NCBI GenBank assembly: GCA_928212115.1
Contig: CAKMRJ010005745.1
Span: 215,876,533 to 215,940,532, forward strand
From: Lactuca virosa
Taxonomy: Eukaryota > Streptophyta > Magnoliopsida > Asterales > Asteraceae
Direction of reading: 5' to 3'
DNA: 64,000 nucleotides
The position numbers and the translations under genes were made by a program. Position 1 is the stretch's first letter. Every line of letters begins with the position of its first letter. This document shows positions 35,629 through 47,864 of the stretch, in pieces. The notes below the pieces were generated by a model that worked only from the letters and a program-made list of their open reading frames with translations, was not told where the DNA came from and did no database searches.

Positions 35629-36402
35629 ATGGCGGCCGCAGCGTCTCTTGCTAACCCCACCACGTTTGCCTCTTCCTTACCCCGTGGTCATCACCACCAA
35701 GCGTCTGCTTCTGTCTCCACCTTCAGTTTTTCGAATTCCAGAAAACAACGCTCATTCAAATCCCTAATTTCCCAATCTATCCTGGCTTCTAACTCACCGG
35801 TAGCATGCCATACATCCATCGTCTCTGCGGCAACATCCGATTCATCTTCATCCGGTTCCGCCACCTCATTCCACGGCCTGTGCTATGTCGTCGGAGACAA
35901 CATCGACACCGACCAAATCATCCCCGCTGAGTACCTAACCCTGGTCCCATCAAAACCTGATGAATACAAGAAGCTAGGATCCTACGCTCTCATCGGACTC
36001 CCGGCGTCGTACGAGACTCGATTCGTTGAGCCTGGGGAGTACCAGTCGAAATATTCGATCATCATCGGTGGAGATAACTTCGGTTGCGGCTCCTCACGAG
36101 AACACGCTCCGGTGGCTCTGGGGGCAGCTGGAGTAGCGGCGGTGGTGGCGGAATCATACGCGAGGATATTTTTTAGGAATTCGGTTGCAACAGGAGAGGT
36201 TTACCCATTGGAATCAGAGGGTAGGATTTGTGAAGAGTGCAAAACTGGAGATACGGTGACGATTGAGCTTGCACAAAGCCTTCTGATTAATCATACAACA
36301 GGGAAAGAGTATAAATTGAAGCCGATTGGTGATGCTGGACCTGTGATCGAAGCTGGTGGAATCTTTGCATATGCTCGAAAAGCTGGGATGATTCCCGCTT
36401 AG
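35629..36402 (+). CDS. 3-isopropylmalate dehydratase small subunit, chloroplastic (LeuD type)
   Basis: A single 774-bp exon encodes 257 aa. The first ~75 residues are Ser/Ala-rich with few acidic residues, as expected for a plastid transit peptide. The swivel domain of the aconitase family follows, with GDNIDTDQIIPAEYL (residues 89-103), the substrate-recognition loop GGDNFGCGSSREHAP (147-161) and ARIFFRNSVATGEVYP (178-193). With the large subunit it isomerises 2-isopropylmalate to 3-isopropylmalate in leucine synthesis. In Brassicaceae, paralogues of the small subunit also serve glucosinolate chain elongation, but nothing here suggests that role. The start has a good plant context (CAACAATGGCGG). 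Lack of introns is normal for this plant family. The gene is fully open and less AT-rich than its surroundings. It stands alone, with a MITE just upstream. Confidence 0.96.
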   Translation: MAAAASLANPTTFASSLPRGHHHQASASVSTFSFSNSRKQRSFKSLISQSILASNSPVACHTSIVSAATSDSSSSGSATSFHGLCYVVGDNIDTDQIIPAEYLTLVPSKPDEYKKLGSYALIGLPASYETRFVEPGEYQSKYSIIIGGDNFGCGSSREHAPVALGAAGVAAVVAESYARIFFRNSVATGEVYPLESEGRICEECKTGDTVTIELAQSLLINHTTGKEYKLKPIGDAGPVIEAGGIFAYARKAGMIPA

Positions 36403-38214
36403 AAACTTGAGGTATTGATCACATTCATCAGTAACTGAATCTCAATGTCTTAAACTGCAAATTGGTATGTGCTAACCCTCAATTTGGGCATGAATTTTGT
36501 TGTTTGGTGGTTTATAAACTAGAAAAAAAAAACAATAGCTCTTGATCAAATTAGGATATATGTGAATGCTCAATGTCAAGTCGTTATTGAAACTTAGAAT
36601 CAAAATCACACTACAAGATAATCAGTTCTTTTAAGCTATTGTTAGGCAATTTATTTTTATCTAGGGTTTCCTGGAACTACTTAGTTATGCAACTCGCATC
36701 ACTCTTGATCATAATTATAATGCAGAATCAGAACATAATCATAATGGGTTTATCTGCTCATCAAAACATTAAAAAAGTTAATTAAACTGAATAAACATTG
36801 ATCCTAAAATGTTAGTATCTGTATAACTTTCTCAATTGGTGAATTGTCTTCATGTTCTTTGATGTTTGTTAAATATCTTCCTTAGGTGGTTTTTGCTGAA
36901 AAATATGATTTTTAAAAACTGAAGTCACAACACACTTTCATCATCTTTTCGATTCTTCCACATTACTAATTTTTGTAGTGATTAAATCATTAAAAACTAT
37001 CTTGTGATATTAGGGAAAATTATAGAAAAGCACAATGTATTTTCACTGTTTTGTCGATTTAGCCATTTAACTATTTTGTTATCTGATATACTAGTAGTAT
37101 TCTACTTTTGCTTTTGCATGTATGTTAGTTGTTTTCTGGGCATTTTAGTCATTTCACCCATCTAACAACACCAAACAGTTCTTTGCAGGTGACTGTATCT
37201 GTCCATCTCGAAGCTCAGTTATGTTTTTATTTTGGGTTCTTGTCAAACTTTTAGTAACATTAATGCCTTTATATATATTTATATTAAACATCGATACTGA
37301 TTCAGGTCTTGTGACTTTGTGATAAATGTTCTCACTTCACTTTTCTTGCATGCATTTTTCATTTATTCCTCTTTTGCGACTTGTATAATTGACCCAGATT
37401 ATGAAAACAAATAAGATCGTTTGCTTGATATTTGCACATTGTTTTGTGATTTAAAGTAATAGTTTTTTTTTCTTTATTTATCGTTTGATCTTGTTGAAGA
37501 TTCTCTTCACTTATCAGATGAACATCAATCAAGTCTCGTTTTAATGTTTTCAATTACTTGATTATGATGACATTCTGCAAGTTAGGCTGGATTTGAAAAA
37601 AAAAAAAACATTACACTTATAAACATTAAACACAAGTAAAACATAATAGTAGTAAATTTTAAAACTGATACATTTATAGGCCATGTACAATTGATTATCA
37701 CGATTTGGAGTCTATCATGACCTCACATCTCTACTCTTAGCAAGTCAACATGATATGAAATGATCCTATGTTATAGTTACAATAACAATACATATAGCAT
37801 GGCAAAACAACATAGTATGAAACAAATAACCTCACTTCATATATCAACATAGTATATCCACTAGACATCACAACACTTCATATCACAACAATGTATATGA
37901 ACTAGACTACAAAACGCCACACAGGCACACACCATAATATAGTAAAAGTAGCATAAATTAGCACAACATATCACAAGTAGTAGTACATGTGATATAGTAA
38001 GCAAACAGACTATGTAACAAAATTTAGTAAAAAAATTACTTTTAGTAGAAAAACCATGTACTCACCTTAAAATCTCCTCTTGTACTTTACAAAGGCCTAA
38101 TGTCAACTATATAAACATAAGACACTATATAATTAGAAACACATAAAGCATCGTGATTTAGATGGTAAATTTTTATTTTCATTGTTGTGACAAATCGTTT
38201 TTTCTTTATCTTCT
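36403..38214. other. Intergenic DNA downstream of isopropylmalate dehydratase gene
   Basis: The first 200-300 bases are probably 3' UTR. The rest is AT-rich with many CATAGTATA/CACAACA-type simple strings at 37730-38000. No gene recognised. Confidence 0.4.
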
Positions 38215-39300
38215 AAAATCATATTATGCAATATGATGCATGCATATATCATGCTATGTATTCTTGTACGCTCGTATGACCGTGTCAGGACATTGAGGAC
38301 ATGTCAACGTCTCTTTAGAATACCAAAAGCTTGTTTGATATCATCCCTAGCTGATTCTTGGATTGTCTTAAACATTAATTGTTTTTTATTGTTTGGACAT
38401 AAGAATGATTTCGCAAATATAGCTAACTTTGGATATATCTCATCAATAAGATAGTACCCATGTTTGTATGATGTTTCATTCACTTGAAATGACACATCAT
38501 ACGATTTTCTAAGGTAGGTGTCATTGAATAACGACGATTAGTTTAGAACATTGATTTCGTTGTGGGCACCCGATGAACCAAAAAATGTATGTAATATCTA
38601 AAGATCATTTAACGCCACTGCTTCTAAAATTACCGTCGGTTGTTTCTAATCACCTCACATGAATTGACCCCGCCACGTATTTTAGGTCACATTGCCCACC
38701 CCAATGCATACAATCCACAGACTACCAAGTATTTTAGGGAACCCATGTTTTTTTTTTCATGTGTCGTATACAATTGGTTAACGTTGTTAATTGTACGTTT
38801 ATGCAAATAACGGTTGTGGTAGAGGATATTCACAACTTTAGCAAACTTGTAATGACATTCCTGTGCCGTTCGTTCTAACATCCTCAAATACTCATCTCAT
38901 GAGTCCACTCCCATTTTGAATGATAATTGACGAATTGTCGATGTATATTTTTGAAATTGAGAGAAACCTTGTCTGCCTCTCGCATCCCATTTCAGTGGAA
39001 AATATAGAAAACGATTCTTCATATCATCAACTATGCGTATGAATAATTAATCTTTCCTCATCCTGAACCGACGTCTAAATTTTTTAGCATAGATAACATC
39101 ATCAACAAAGCAGTCGTGTAGAACATGACTGTGTCGAGCTACACAATTTCTCTGTAAATGACTTTTTTTCTAGTTTGTGAACGCGAACTTTTGGCTTTGT
39201 TTTCTTGTAGATAAGCGAGTGTTGTTTGTATAACATTCCAAATAAACTTTGATTGCCACAAAGCCAACGTATCCGACGAAGTAGAAGATGATGATGACAT
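38215..39300 (-). pseudogene. PIF/Harbinger transposase relic
   Basis: Read on the minus strand from an ATG at 39300 (SSSSSSTSSDTLALW), fragments in several frames follow the order of a plant Harbinger nuclease: an N-terminal helical region, RMLERTAQECHYKFAKVV (38890-38840), a segment equivalent to the usual HEERHGFPGMIGSIDCMHW core as THEKKHGFPKILGSVDCMHW (about 38770-38700), then YYLIDEIYPKLAIFAKSF and RDDIKQAFGILKRR (38450-38305). Several stops and frameshifts interrupt it. Terminal repeats were not identified, although a GC-rich string GTGGCTGTATAGGGCCC at 39457-39473 may be near one end. Confidence 0.8.
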
Positions 39301-40043
39301 TTTGAATTTGATATATAGAGAATATAGATGTTTTGTGTGGTTTAAAATAGAAGAAATGTTGTTTATTTATAGTGGAGAAAAAGAAAAATAAATTCAAATT
39401 TTAAAGGATTCTAACGGTAAAAAAAAAAAGGAAGAATGCGCCGCGTGGGGAGGGGGGTGGCTGTATAGGGCCCAATTTTTTTTTATATCATATATTTTTT
39501 TTTATTTAAAAATAAAAAACTGATAATAACAATAAGGATCCCTTTTTCTGACTCGTCATTGGCCATATTTAATTCCTCAGGATCGACCGTTTAAAAGCAA
39601 ATCAAATAAAATAGCAATTGATTAAAACACAATCAAATGAAATCAAGTTCAAAACAGGAAAATACGACATAAAAAGTCAAAACTATTGTTTAACTACATC
39701 CCAAATTCATTCATATATTGTTTATTGTTGGAAATGTTTTAACAAAGTAAATTGTTATTCTCATGGGTCTCACAAAGTATATTGTTGTTCAGTTACCACC
39801 TATATTATATAAGACCAAAATAAGAATGAAACAAAAGTTCATAAGAAAATAATTGATTTATAATGTTGTCTATATCATAAAAGATGAGTTATAACTTACT
39901 TAATTGTCTTCATATCGTTTGAGTCGGTCATATAATTTTCAGAAGCATCGACTCCCTTATTGGCACAAATAGTCTAAATATAAAAGTAAAAAAATAACAA
40001 TCATAAGAAAATTACATAAGTTAAACCATATGTTATAAATTAC
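39301..40043. other. AT-rich intergenic DNA
   Basis: No gene. The first 180 bases probably belong to the Harbinger relic (GC-rich string near 39430-39475). Confidence 0.35.
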
Positions 40044-40663
40044 TAGGGCTGTTCACTATTCGGATAAAATCGAATTGTCCAATTGGACAATTTGGATTGG
40101 ACTATTTGGTTCGGACAATTGGATTTTTGGATTGGTTTTTAGCAAAACCGAGTTATTATTTTGGATTTCGGATTGGTTTTGGTTTATAAAATAAAAACCA
40201 AATAGTCCAAAAAACCGAATAACTATTTATCATTTGTTTATTTATAAAAATTGTTTTTTTAATATACTTCTTTTAATTATTTTTTAAGTGTAAAAAAATT
40301 TTTTAAATAGATTTGAATGTATTACCCAATAAAAAACCTAAATATGTACTTCTCAAATGTTTTTATCTATAGAATATTAAATGATAACACATTTTTCTTA
40401 ACGGTTGTTCATAAATTTTAATTCACAACTAAAAAATTTATTTTTGTTTAAAGTTATCTGACATTCAAGTTTTATAAGTTTTAAATGTTACGCCTCTTGA
40501 AACCGAATCGTAAAAACCGATCCAACCGAATTATAATTTGGTTGGGCCGGATCGGATTTGAATTTAGTTTAGATTGTTCGGATCTATGTTTTGAAAACTG
40601 AAATCCATTTGGATTCACTTGATTGGATTGGATTGTTCGGATCCATCCAAACGAACACCCCTA
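40044..40663. mobile_element. hAT-type MITE, 620 bp, perfect 8-bp TSD TAAATTAC
   Basis: The ends TAGGGCTGTTCACTATTCGG and CCAAACGAACACCCCTA are inverted. Exact TAAATTAC copies flank both sides (40036-40043 and 40664-40671). The body is rich in repeated GGATTGGATTGTTCGGATCC-type strings on both strands. No coding capacity. It resembles 22681-23346 in its end motif (TAGGG...TG) and in its body style. Confidence 0.88.
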
Positions 40664-40671
40664 TAAATTAC

Positions 40672-42103
40672 ATCATATATTCCATATAAATTACCTCAAT
40701 TAAGCGTTAAGCGGGCGATGAGTGGCGAATGGCAATTGAAAGAGAAAACACATGAAGAAACAAATTCGAAAACAAAAACCGAAGAAGAAGAAGAAGAAGA
40801 AGAGGCACTCTAAATTTCTTATGTGAAACTAGAAAACCCCCAAATTTCTTATTTCACTTTTCCTGCCAAACACTGAACTGAACTGTAAGTTGTAAATTCG
40901 TAATGATAAATTCATATTTGATTTGATTTGGTGAGAAAGTAAGACATGCAACTTATCATTTATACTTATACATATCATAGAGCACCGTTGCAAATATGAA
41001 ATGGAATCTGAATAGTTTGATGTTGAGGACGGTGATTGACAGAGCATAAGACTGTTATGTTGCCTTAGGCCGTCACCCAGATTCTAGTTTAACCTAACAT
41101 CTTGTTCCCAAATCCTGATAAAAGACGGAAGTGAAAGGAATTGAGGATAAATCTAAGGACACAAAAGTAAAATCTTGTTCCCCATATTTTTTTTACGGGT
41201 TATCAAAGAGAAAAAAAAAAAAAAAAAGGAAGATCCGGAGATATCTTCCTCCTCCCTAAACTTCCTCCCAACTGGAGAGCGAGATTTTATTTTCGTTTCC
41301 TTCGATTTCTCCTCAATTTCTTTCACTCCCAACTTTTATAGGACACAAGATCAAGGTAAAGTTCGTTCTAATTTTAGAGAGAAAGGAAGTCAGGAGTGAA
41401 AGGAATTAAAACGACATTTAAATTATAACAAGGACAAATGTACAATTATTTTTGCAAAATTCTGGTTTTAACACGTCAAAAAGTGATGTTAGGGTAAAAC
41501 CATAATTTTTTAAAAAGATAAGTGTTTTTATGTTGTTAACCCTTATTTAAGTAAACAAAAATACATTCTATGAAATAGAAAACTAAGCTTTAAAATATAT
41601 ACAATACTAGGTGTGACATCCATGTATTACATGGGTTTATTTAAAAAAAATTAAATATGAAATTTTAATAATTTGAAAAGTTTGAATTTATAAGAAAAAT
41701 TAGAAAAAATTTGAATAATTAAAATTAATGAGGTTTTAATGTATTAAATACATTACATATATAAACTCTTTCTAATAAATACCTAACATATATATTACCT
41801 TACATATTAAATGAGGAATTTTAATTTAATAAAATGAAAAATACAATAAAATGACAAGTGAAAAATAAAAAATTCAAAAATTCTAGAAAATGACATATGT
41901 CCAAATGAAGTCCAAATGAAGGAGAAGAAGACATGTGGCAAAAAGTTCTTTGTTTATTAGGGAGGATTATAAACAAGTTTCTCTCATTGTAATTTATACC
42001 ACAAAAAAAAAAAAAAAAAAAAAGTGTTCTCTTAGCAAAAACCAATCTATTCAACAAATACATTCATACATACATTTCCACATTCATACACGTGTCATGA
42101 CTC
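40672..42103. other. AT-rich intergenic DNA with a GAA microsatellite
   Basis: A GAA run lies at 40781-40803. A poly-A run lies at 41211-41227 and another at 42003-42022. No gene. A Helitron-type end is listed separately at 41607. Confidence 0.45.
41607..41638 (-). mobile_element. Helitron 3' terminus (hairpin plus CTAG), second family
   Basis: On the minus strand AACCCATGTAATACATGGAT forms an eight-to-nine-pair imperfect stem, followed by GTCACA and CTAG with T as the next base. This is the typical plant Helitron end but a different sequence from those at 29.4-29.8 kb. The body would extend to higher coordinates, toward the GT47 gene; no 5' end was identified. Confidence 0.6.
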
Positions 42104-43908
42104 TTATACTTGAATTTGATTTAGCCTACTAAGCCATATCGAATGTAGTATCATATGAAACATATCATATTTCACAGGCGTCCGATTCCAATAAAAATGT
42201 CTTTGCAACATTTTCACATTATGTTGCATAATCCGATACCTCTTGAAAGAAATCCCTAACAAAATCTCCTTCAATTTAGGAATATCACTCTCACCCACAA
42301 TCACAGAAAAAGCCCTCCAATTCAACACCTCATTCAACGGAGGAACAAAATTGTCAGCAATAATCACAGGAACACACTCATTATAAATAGCCTCCACAAT
42401 CCTCGGACTATTAACCTCAAATCCCATTGGACAAATACAATATTTGCTAGATTTCATGTGAAGGGAATACGACATCGTTTGGGATTGTTTATAGGACATA
42501 GGCCCAGATATTATCATTTTATCATCTTTATTAGCCCAATGTTTTAGGAGGATCGGGCGGACCCTACCGTGTAGCCCTCCGGCAAAGAAAGCCAGGATTG
42601 GGCGGCGGGAGATGCTTTTACCGCCCATGTTTCTTAGCGGTCTTCTCGGGTTTCCGATGGTGGTTTCCGGTAAGGAAACGTCTTTTCCGGCGACAAATAC
42701 GCCTTCCGATGTGTCGGCATTACATAAAACTTTTATCGTGTTTTTTGTTAGTTCCTCATGCTCTTTTAACGTGTATGGACCCTAAAAAAATATAATACCA
42801 AAATATCAGGATCTCATCAGAACTCTACAGTTAAACGTGCCCAGACGAGTGCAGTATACAGTATACAGATAACAATTTACCCAATCATGGCAAGCGACTA
42901 GGAAGTGGTCCGAACCATGGGTTCGATTCCAAAACGGATACTTTGAAGAAAGTTTGTTGATATAATCGCGTAGAAAGAGTGATAGTGGTTTGATATTATG
43001 TGAGTTGGGAACATAGATAGCATGTTGAAGCTGACGTGCACTATATGGTAGGTAGAATAGGTGGGCCTTTTGTGGGTCCCGCGTAACAAATTGTTTGCTT
43101 GACTCCATGAATTTCATAAACCATCCTTCTGAAGAATAAATTCCTCTGAGATAAGGATTATGGAAAATAGGTTTTTTTCCTTCTTGATATACATATACTT
43201 TAAGGATAACCTCCATCAACTCATAGCTCCTGTTTGAAGCAATTAGTAGATTAATCATTAATCCATGTTCATGAATATTTCACAAGGTATAGAGATTATC
43301 AAGTCTACCTTTTGAAAACAGATACATTTCTGAATAAAGGGGCGTATAGATTTGGATCATGGTGATTGATATCATATGAGACAGTGTCAATCTCCTTTTT
43401 GGCATATATGAGTGCTTCATATGGTGATAATGTCTTTATATCTCTCTGCAGATTTCAGTTTATTTTATTATTTTTATTGATGACAAAAAATCTTCAATGT
43501 TCGTTAAAAGTTTGGGAATCTTACCAGATAACGCTTCTGTCTTCTTTCAGGATCAGAGGAGAAAATTGGTGTTGTTGAAATATTTGGCTTAATGACATCT
43601 ATTTGGATCTTTTTTGGGGTAACTTTGACTTTCTCTTGCACAACTGCATTTGACGACTTAATAGCTTCAGATTGGTTATCTCTGATTAAAGGGGTGATTT
43701 CAAAGTGATTTGTGTCTGGAAGAGATGAATTCATTGTTGTAAGTTGATAAGGAAGCGTTTTTATTTGAAGAAAAGCAAAAGTTACTATTGTGATAATGGC
43801 TCCAATAAAGAGTAGCTTCCTCCGACCTATTCTGAACATTAAAAAGATGATAAAGTGCATTATCTTATTCATCTCCCCCAATTTAAGCACTTTAAATTCA
43901 AATCTCAA
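42104..43908 (-). CDS. GT47 exostosin-family glycosyltransferase (type II membrane protein)
   Basis: Four exons on the minus strand, 43908-43525, 43445-43309, 43229-42881 and 42781-42104, join with GT-AG introns to about 515 aa. After a short basic N-terminus, residues about 31-48 (KLLFIGAIITIVTFAFLQ) form a signal anchor, so a Golgi type II topology is expected. A variable stem follows, then the exostosin domain: SYELMEVILKVYVYQEG, GIYSSEGWFMKFME, DPQKAHLFYLPYS, VACHDW, RRPILAFFAGGLHGRVRP, SKYCICPMGFEVNSPRIVEA and CVPVIIADNFVPPLNEVLNW. Relatives act on cell-wall polysaccharides; donor and acceptor cannot be named. The start may instead be a later in-frame Met (MNKIMHF or MFRIGRR), since the family usually begins close to the anchor. 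The region 43909-44780 upstream is probably 5' leader. All exons are open and phases agree. Confidence 0.92.
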
Positions 43909-45411
43909 TATGCAGTGGCCTCAAGTATAGAATCTTCTTCATAAACCTAGACTTCCTCGAGGAACTCAAGAACAAAAACTTTTGGAATCCTGATCCATTT
44001 AACATCTCATTAGGATCAACCCATGGTTTAAGCATATTCCGGCGTTTGAGATGTTTACAATAAGCTGAAAAAAACACATAATCATCTGTCATGTTTTGGT
44101 AATATTACAAAAAAAAAAGGGTCATAACAAATTGTTTAAATGATCCTGTGCAGAAATTTGTCTTTCGACCTCTTTTGCAATGAATTTCACTCAATTGAAG
44201 CCTAAAACAACAGAAGCATAAGGAGTGGATTATATATGTATAAATGCTTTGTATTGATCTATATGTACTGTGACCTAACTTTTTCTGAAATCCTCTTCTA
44301 CTACTCTGAATCAGATTATCATGTAAGCTTTATGAGAATTAATTTCAGTAGCAAGTCAATAGAACAATATTTACAAAAACACATAAAAGCATGAACTTAT
44401 GAACTTATGAACTAATCCGATTATCAGATAGAAGAAACACATGCGTGCGATAAAAAAAAAGGTCGAGGTAATGAAAATTGAAACCTCGATTGAAGTGGTG
44501 AAGAGAGTTGACTAGTCTTCGGGAAGTCGTCGGGAGATGCGTGAAAGGGTTAGGATATATCGGGGACTGAAATCGATCAGAAGGAAGGTGAATTCCGGTG
44601 AAACTCCGTTCTTGGAGGGAGAGAGGAATAGGAATGAATGAGGAAGAACACGCGGGGTGGTGGGGCACCGAAGGAGTAATGATGGTTGCTTTTTGTTGGC
44701 TTGTTTGATACTCCATTGTTGACAGAAATCCAAATCCTCTCAGAACCCCAGGTCCCAACTCACAGATTCCGGCTTTCAAATAAAAAAATAAAGTCAGTAT
44801 TTTTTATTTTATTTTATTAATTTAGAGAAAACTGTGGTTTTCATTTTTTTACAAAAAATTTCAAACATGCAAAAATTGTTATTTGTTAAGGATCTGATTT
44901 TTTTTTAATCTGACGTTGATTTAACTTTCTTAAGTCGGGTAAAATTGGGTAAAATCGGGTAAAATGCAAGCTGATATTTTTTTTTATTAATTTGTAGACA
45001 AAACTGTAAAAATTGTCCATATGGTTTTTCTTTTTTGTCTAAACTTCAATTTTTTTGGATTTGTGATCGTTTTGAGTTAGTTTTGTTGCGTATTTGGTCC
45101 TTTAATGACTGTAACGCTCTTTATATATTTATTTTCTATTTTCTTTTATTTTTTAAAGTTTTTGTTATTGTTTAATATAAAAAGGGTCTCTCTCACACAC
45201 ACATCAAAGAACATGCCTAGTATCAAATTATGAGACATTATTCCCGTTGATGCTTGTCTTCCCGAAAAAGATCATTTACAAATTGATTAATCTACGTTTA
45301 CTATGAATATCTTCTTCTAAACAAAAACCCTTACGATGAGGTTTTCTCTGGTTCAACTTTGCAATCAAGGTGAAATCGAAGTTGTTATTATCATAGTCGA
45401 AATAGCAGTTG
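43909..45411. other. 5' leader/promoter region of the GT47 gene and intergenic DNA
   Basis: The stretch 44480-44780 is relatively GC-rich and open on the minus strand (frames of 124 and 73 codons) but without motifs; it may be a 5' untranslated exon. Beyond 44780 the DNA is AT-rich, with GGGTAAAATTGGGTAAAATC repeats at 44935-44965. Confidence 0.4.
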
Positions 45412-45551
45412 TGTAACGCCCGCGAATTTGGGTTATACATTTCAATGATTATAAATTATAAATATTCGTTTTATCGAATAATTAAATCCTCGAATAGGAT
45501 GTTCATAAATAATTAAAAAATTCTTCATACGCGATGCGAGTTATATAAATA

Positions 45552-45834
45552 AGAGTAAATTACTAAAATCGTCCCTATGTTTTGGTCAAAATTGCAAGTT
45601 TCGTCTCTAACTTTTTTTTTTGCACTCGGATCGTCCCTGTGGTTTGATTTTGTTGCATTTTTCGTCTCTTATATACATAAAGTTAGGGACCAAACGTGTA
45701 ATTTTGACCAAACCATAGGGACAAAAAAACGCAACAAAATCAAACCATCGGGACAATCCGAGTGCAAAAAAAAAGTTAGGGACCAAATGTGCAATTTTGA
45801 CCAAACCATGGGGACGATTTCAGTAATTTACTCT
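45552..45834. mobile_element. Palindromic MITE, 283 bp, AGAGTAAATTACTAAAATCG ends
   Basis: AGAGTAAATTACTAAAATCG at the left and CGATTTCAGTAATTTACTCT at the right. Arms TCACTCGGAT-like and GTTAGGGACCAAA sequences are inverses around the centre. ATAAATA flanks both sides (45845-45851 region and 45545-45551). It shares the AGAGTAAATTAC end with the 12.9- and 35.0-kb MITEs but has a different body, so it is a separate subfamily. Confidence 0.8.
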
Positions 45835-47079
45835 ATAAATAATAGTTATATAGTGCATAGATATTTTATGAATAGATATTGTAGGCTTATAATATTTGTA
45901 TAAAACATTATTATAGAATTTAAAGAATTACATCAAATAAACGTCTAAAAATAAAAGATGATTGTTGCAGAAAACGCAATGATGATTCTCGATATAAAGA
46001 CCGCCCAAATCACACTTCGTATGAAGAAGTTATGATGTTTCGAATTCAGTTCTATACGACAAAGTGCATCGTAAAATATGAATCGGAGATAGGTTGCTTA
46101 TTAGCCTAAGTGATCTAAATGAAAGTCGTAGTAATCGTAATTTTGAGAGCGCATATATAAAGAACGCCTAAATTGTAACACTCAGTTACTTCAGGTAAAT
46201 TTCATTCCTTATTTAAAAGCTTGGGTTTATTGGTGGACGAGGCAAGGTGCAGAGCGAGATGATGCATATTGTACGTGTTCAGGAAAGAACGAGTGTATCC
46301 ATTGCGAGTAGTCGTGGGTCAGGGATTTTATGGTGGTCAGGGACTCTTCGGGGTTGCAATGGTTGAGTTCGGGGCGGTTGGTTCGTTGAGGTCCAGTTTC
46401 AATTGTTTGGATTTGCCAGTTCAATGTATAGATTGTTATCTATACTCTGGGAGGAGCAGCAATTGATTTTGTCAATTAGCTTCAGAGTCGGTATGAGTAG
46501 CTTCACATGGGTTTTAATCAGTAAGAGGATGGGGTTTTGGATGGTCGTCAACGTGTTCTCAGTCATTGACGATTCCTCCGTGTTTCAATTTGTGAGTGGA
46601 GTATTTCGAGGTTATGAGTTGTGCGAGAGGAAGATCAATGGTTGAGGTAAGCGAGCGTGAGATTATGTGGTGGTGTATCGCAGTATCCGAGTATGATGTC
46701 GTGAGTGGAAGATTAGTGGTTGAGGCAAGCGAGCGTGAGATTCTGAGATGTTGTATCGGGGTATCCGAGTATGATGCCCTAAGTTGTTGGATTATTTTGA
46801 GACTCGAGTTTATGAGATGGCAAGTGGAGTACCGAGTAACTATTGTTCCAATGGGAACCCATCAACTAATTGTCATCGGACGGGGATTGTCCAAGAATGT
46901 GAATTGTATCGAGAGAGAGTGCGTTTGTTGCGACAATGGTCGTCAGGAGTAGTGAACGCAATATGGTGATGGCTTAATGATGAGATTGTGGGGTGGTAAG
47001 AGAGTGGAAGGATCCAGGTGGGAGTAATCACTTTGTAATATCAGGGAAAACCATGGGAGAACCCATGGCGAGTGAGTGG

Positions 47080-47215
47080 GTGATGTAAGCCTGCGGGGAG
47101 CCGTAGCATTCACGAGTTAGTGTGAGAGTGTCGCAAGTCTTCGGGGAACCGTAGCACTCATTAGTCAGTAAGAGAGTGTTATAACATTGCGGGAGTCGTG
47201 GTATTCACTAGTCAG
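47080..47215 (+). repeat. Imperfect repeats with GCGGGGAGCCGTAGCATTCAC motif
   Basis: Three diverged copies of about 55-60 bp: TGCGGGGAGCCGTAGCATTC, TTCGGGGAACCGTAGCACTC and TGCGGGAGTCGTGGTATTC, each followed by (A/T)GT(C/T)AGT and GAGAGTGT. They lie in the pre-PPT part of the gypsy remnant. Confidence 0.75.
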
Positions 47216-47864
47216 GGCATGACGCAGAGGAGTTCTTAGGCTTAGGTAGCCTTGACGACTGAGTCTTTGGGAACCTGGTGGCCGGGCCAAGGGCGATACT
47301 GAGGTCTCCATGATGGTCGAGATCCGTTATATCTCGAACTGGGGAGAGGTTGTCGCAAGTCGGAAGGAATTGGAGAAGTAATGTACTCGTAGATTCGCGG
47401 ATCACGGGCCATGAGTTGAGTATCAGATTGGATATGAGTGGTTCCGGTTTTGTTGTCGAACTAGACTTTCGAGTTTGAGTTTGGTCCTATGTGTAAAGGA
47501 TAGATGAGTTGAGATTTTAAATCCATGATGGATTTCATTTTTATTGGCTATGGTTTGCATATGATGTTCTAGACGTGGGAGGGTCGGTTCGTTTGGTTTG
47601 AGAAGGACCGCAGCACGCATGGAGTTAGTGACTGTTAGACTTCAGAGATCGGAAATGGTGTGTGACTTCAGATTGGTTGTTATATAGCTTGGAGTAAAGC
47701 GAACTTAGAGGTTGCATGTACATGTGGTTGGTTGAGATAGTTCTGTTGGATTGAACGGCTGGGGTTATACTCGGGCTTGTGGCCATGTCGTTCAAGTTGT
47801 CTGGCGTGTAAGGAATGGTAAAGAATGATTTCGAGGATGAAATCTAATTTAAGTGGGGGGAAAT

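Larger units (their letters stand above)
45412..47864 (+). mobile_element. Remnant of gypsy-type retrotransposon: LTR start and non-coding pre-PPT region
   Basis: TGTAACGCCCGCGAATTTGG at 45412 looks like the start of a gypsy LTR. From about 46215 the sequence becomes GC-richer and runs to a polypurine tract, AAGTGGGGGGAAA (47851-47863), preceded by TTTCGAGGATGAAATCTAA, the usual 3' end of gypsy pol regions. No gag, RT or integrase motif remains, so the interior is deleted or non-coding. A MITE is nested at 45552-45834. Confidence 0.55.

Noticed and set aside
42900..42935. GGGTTCGATTCC resembling a tRNA T-loop
   Set aside because: It lies inside a conserved GT47 exon, and no acceptor stem, D-loop or anticodon arm surrounds it.
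44405..44779. 124-codon ORF upstream of the GT47 gene
   Set aside because: No motif and a second open frame on the same strand; more likely 5' leader of the GT47 gene.
46227..46969. Several plus-strand ORFs of 60-118 codons
   Set aside because: They lie in the pre-polypurine region of a gypsy remnant and carry no gag or pol motifs.
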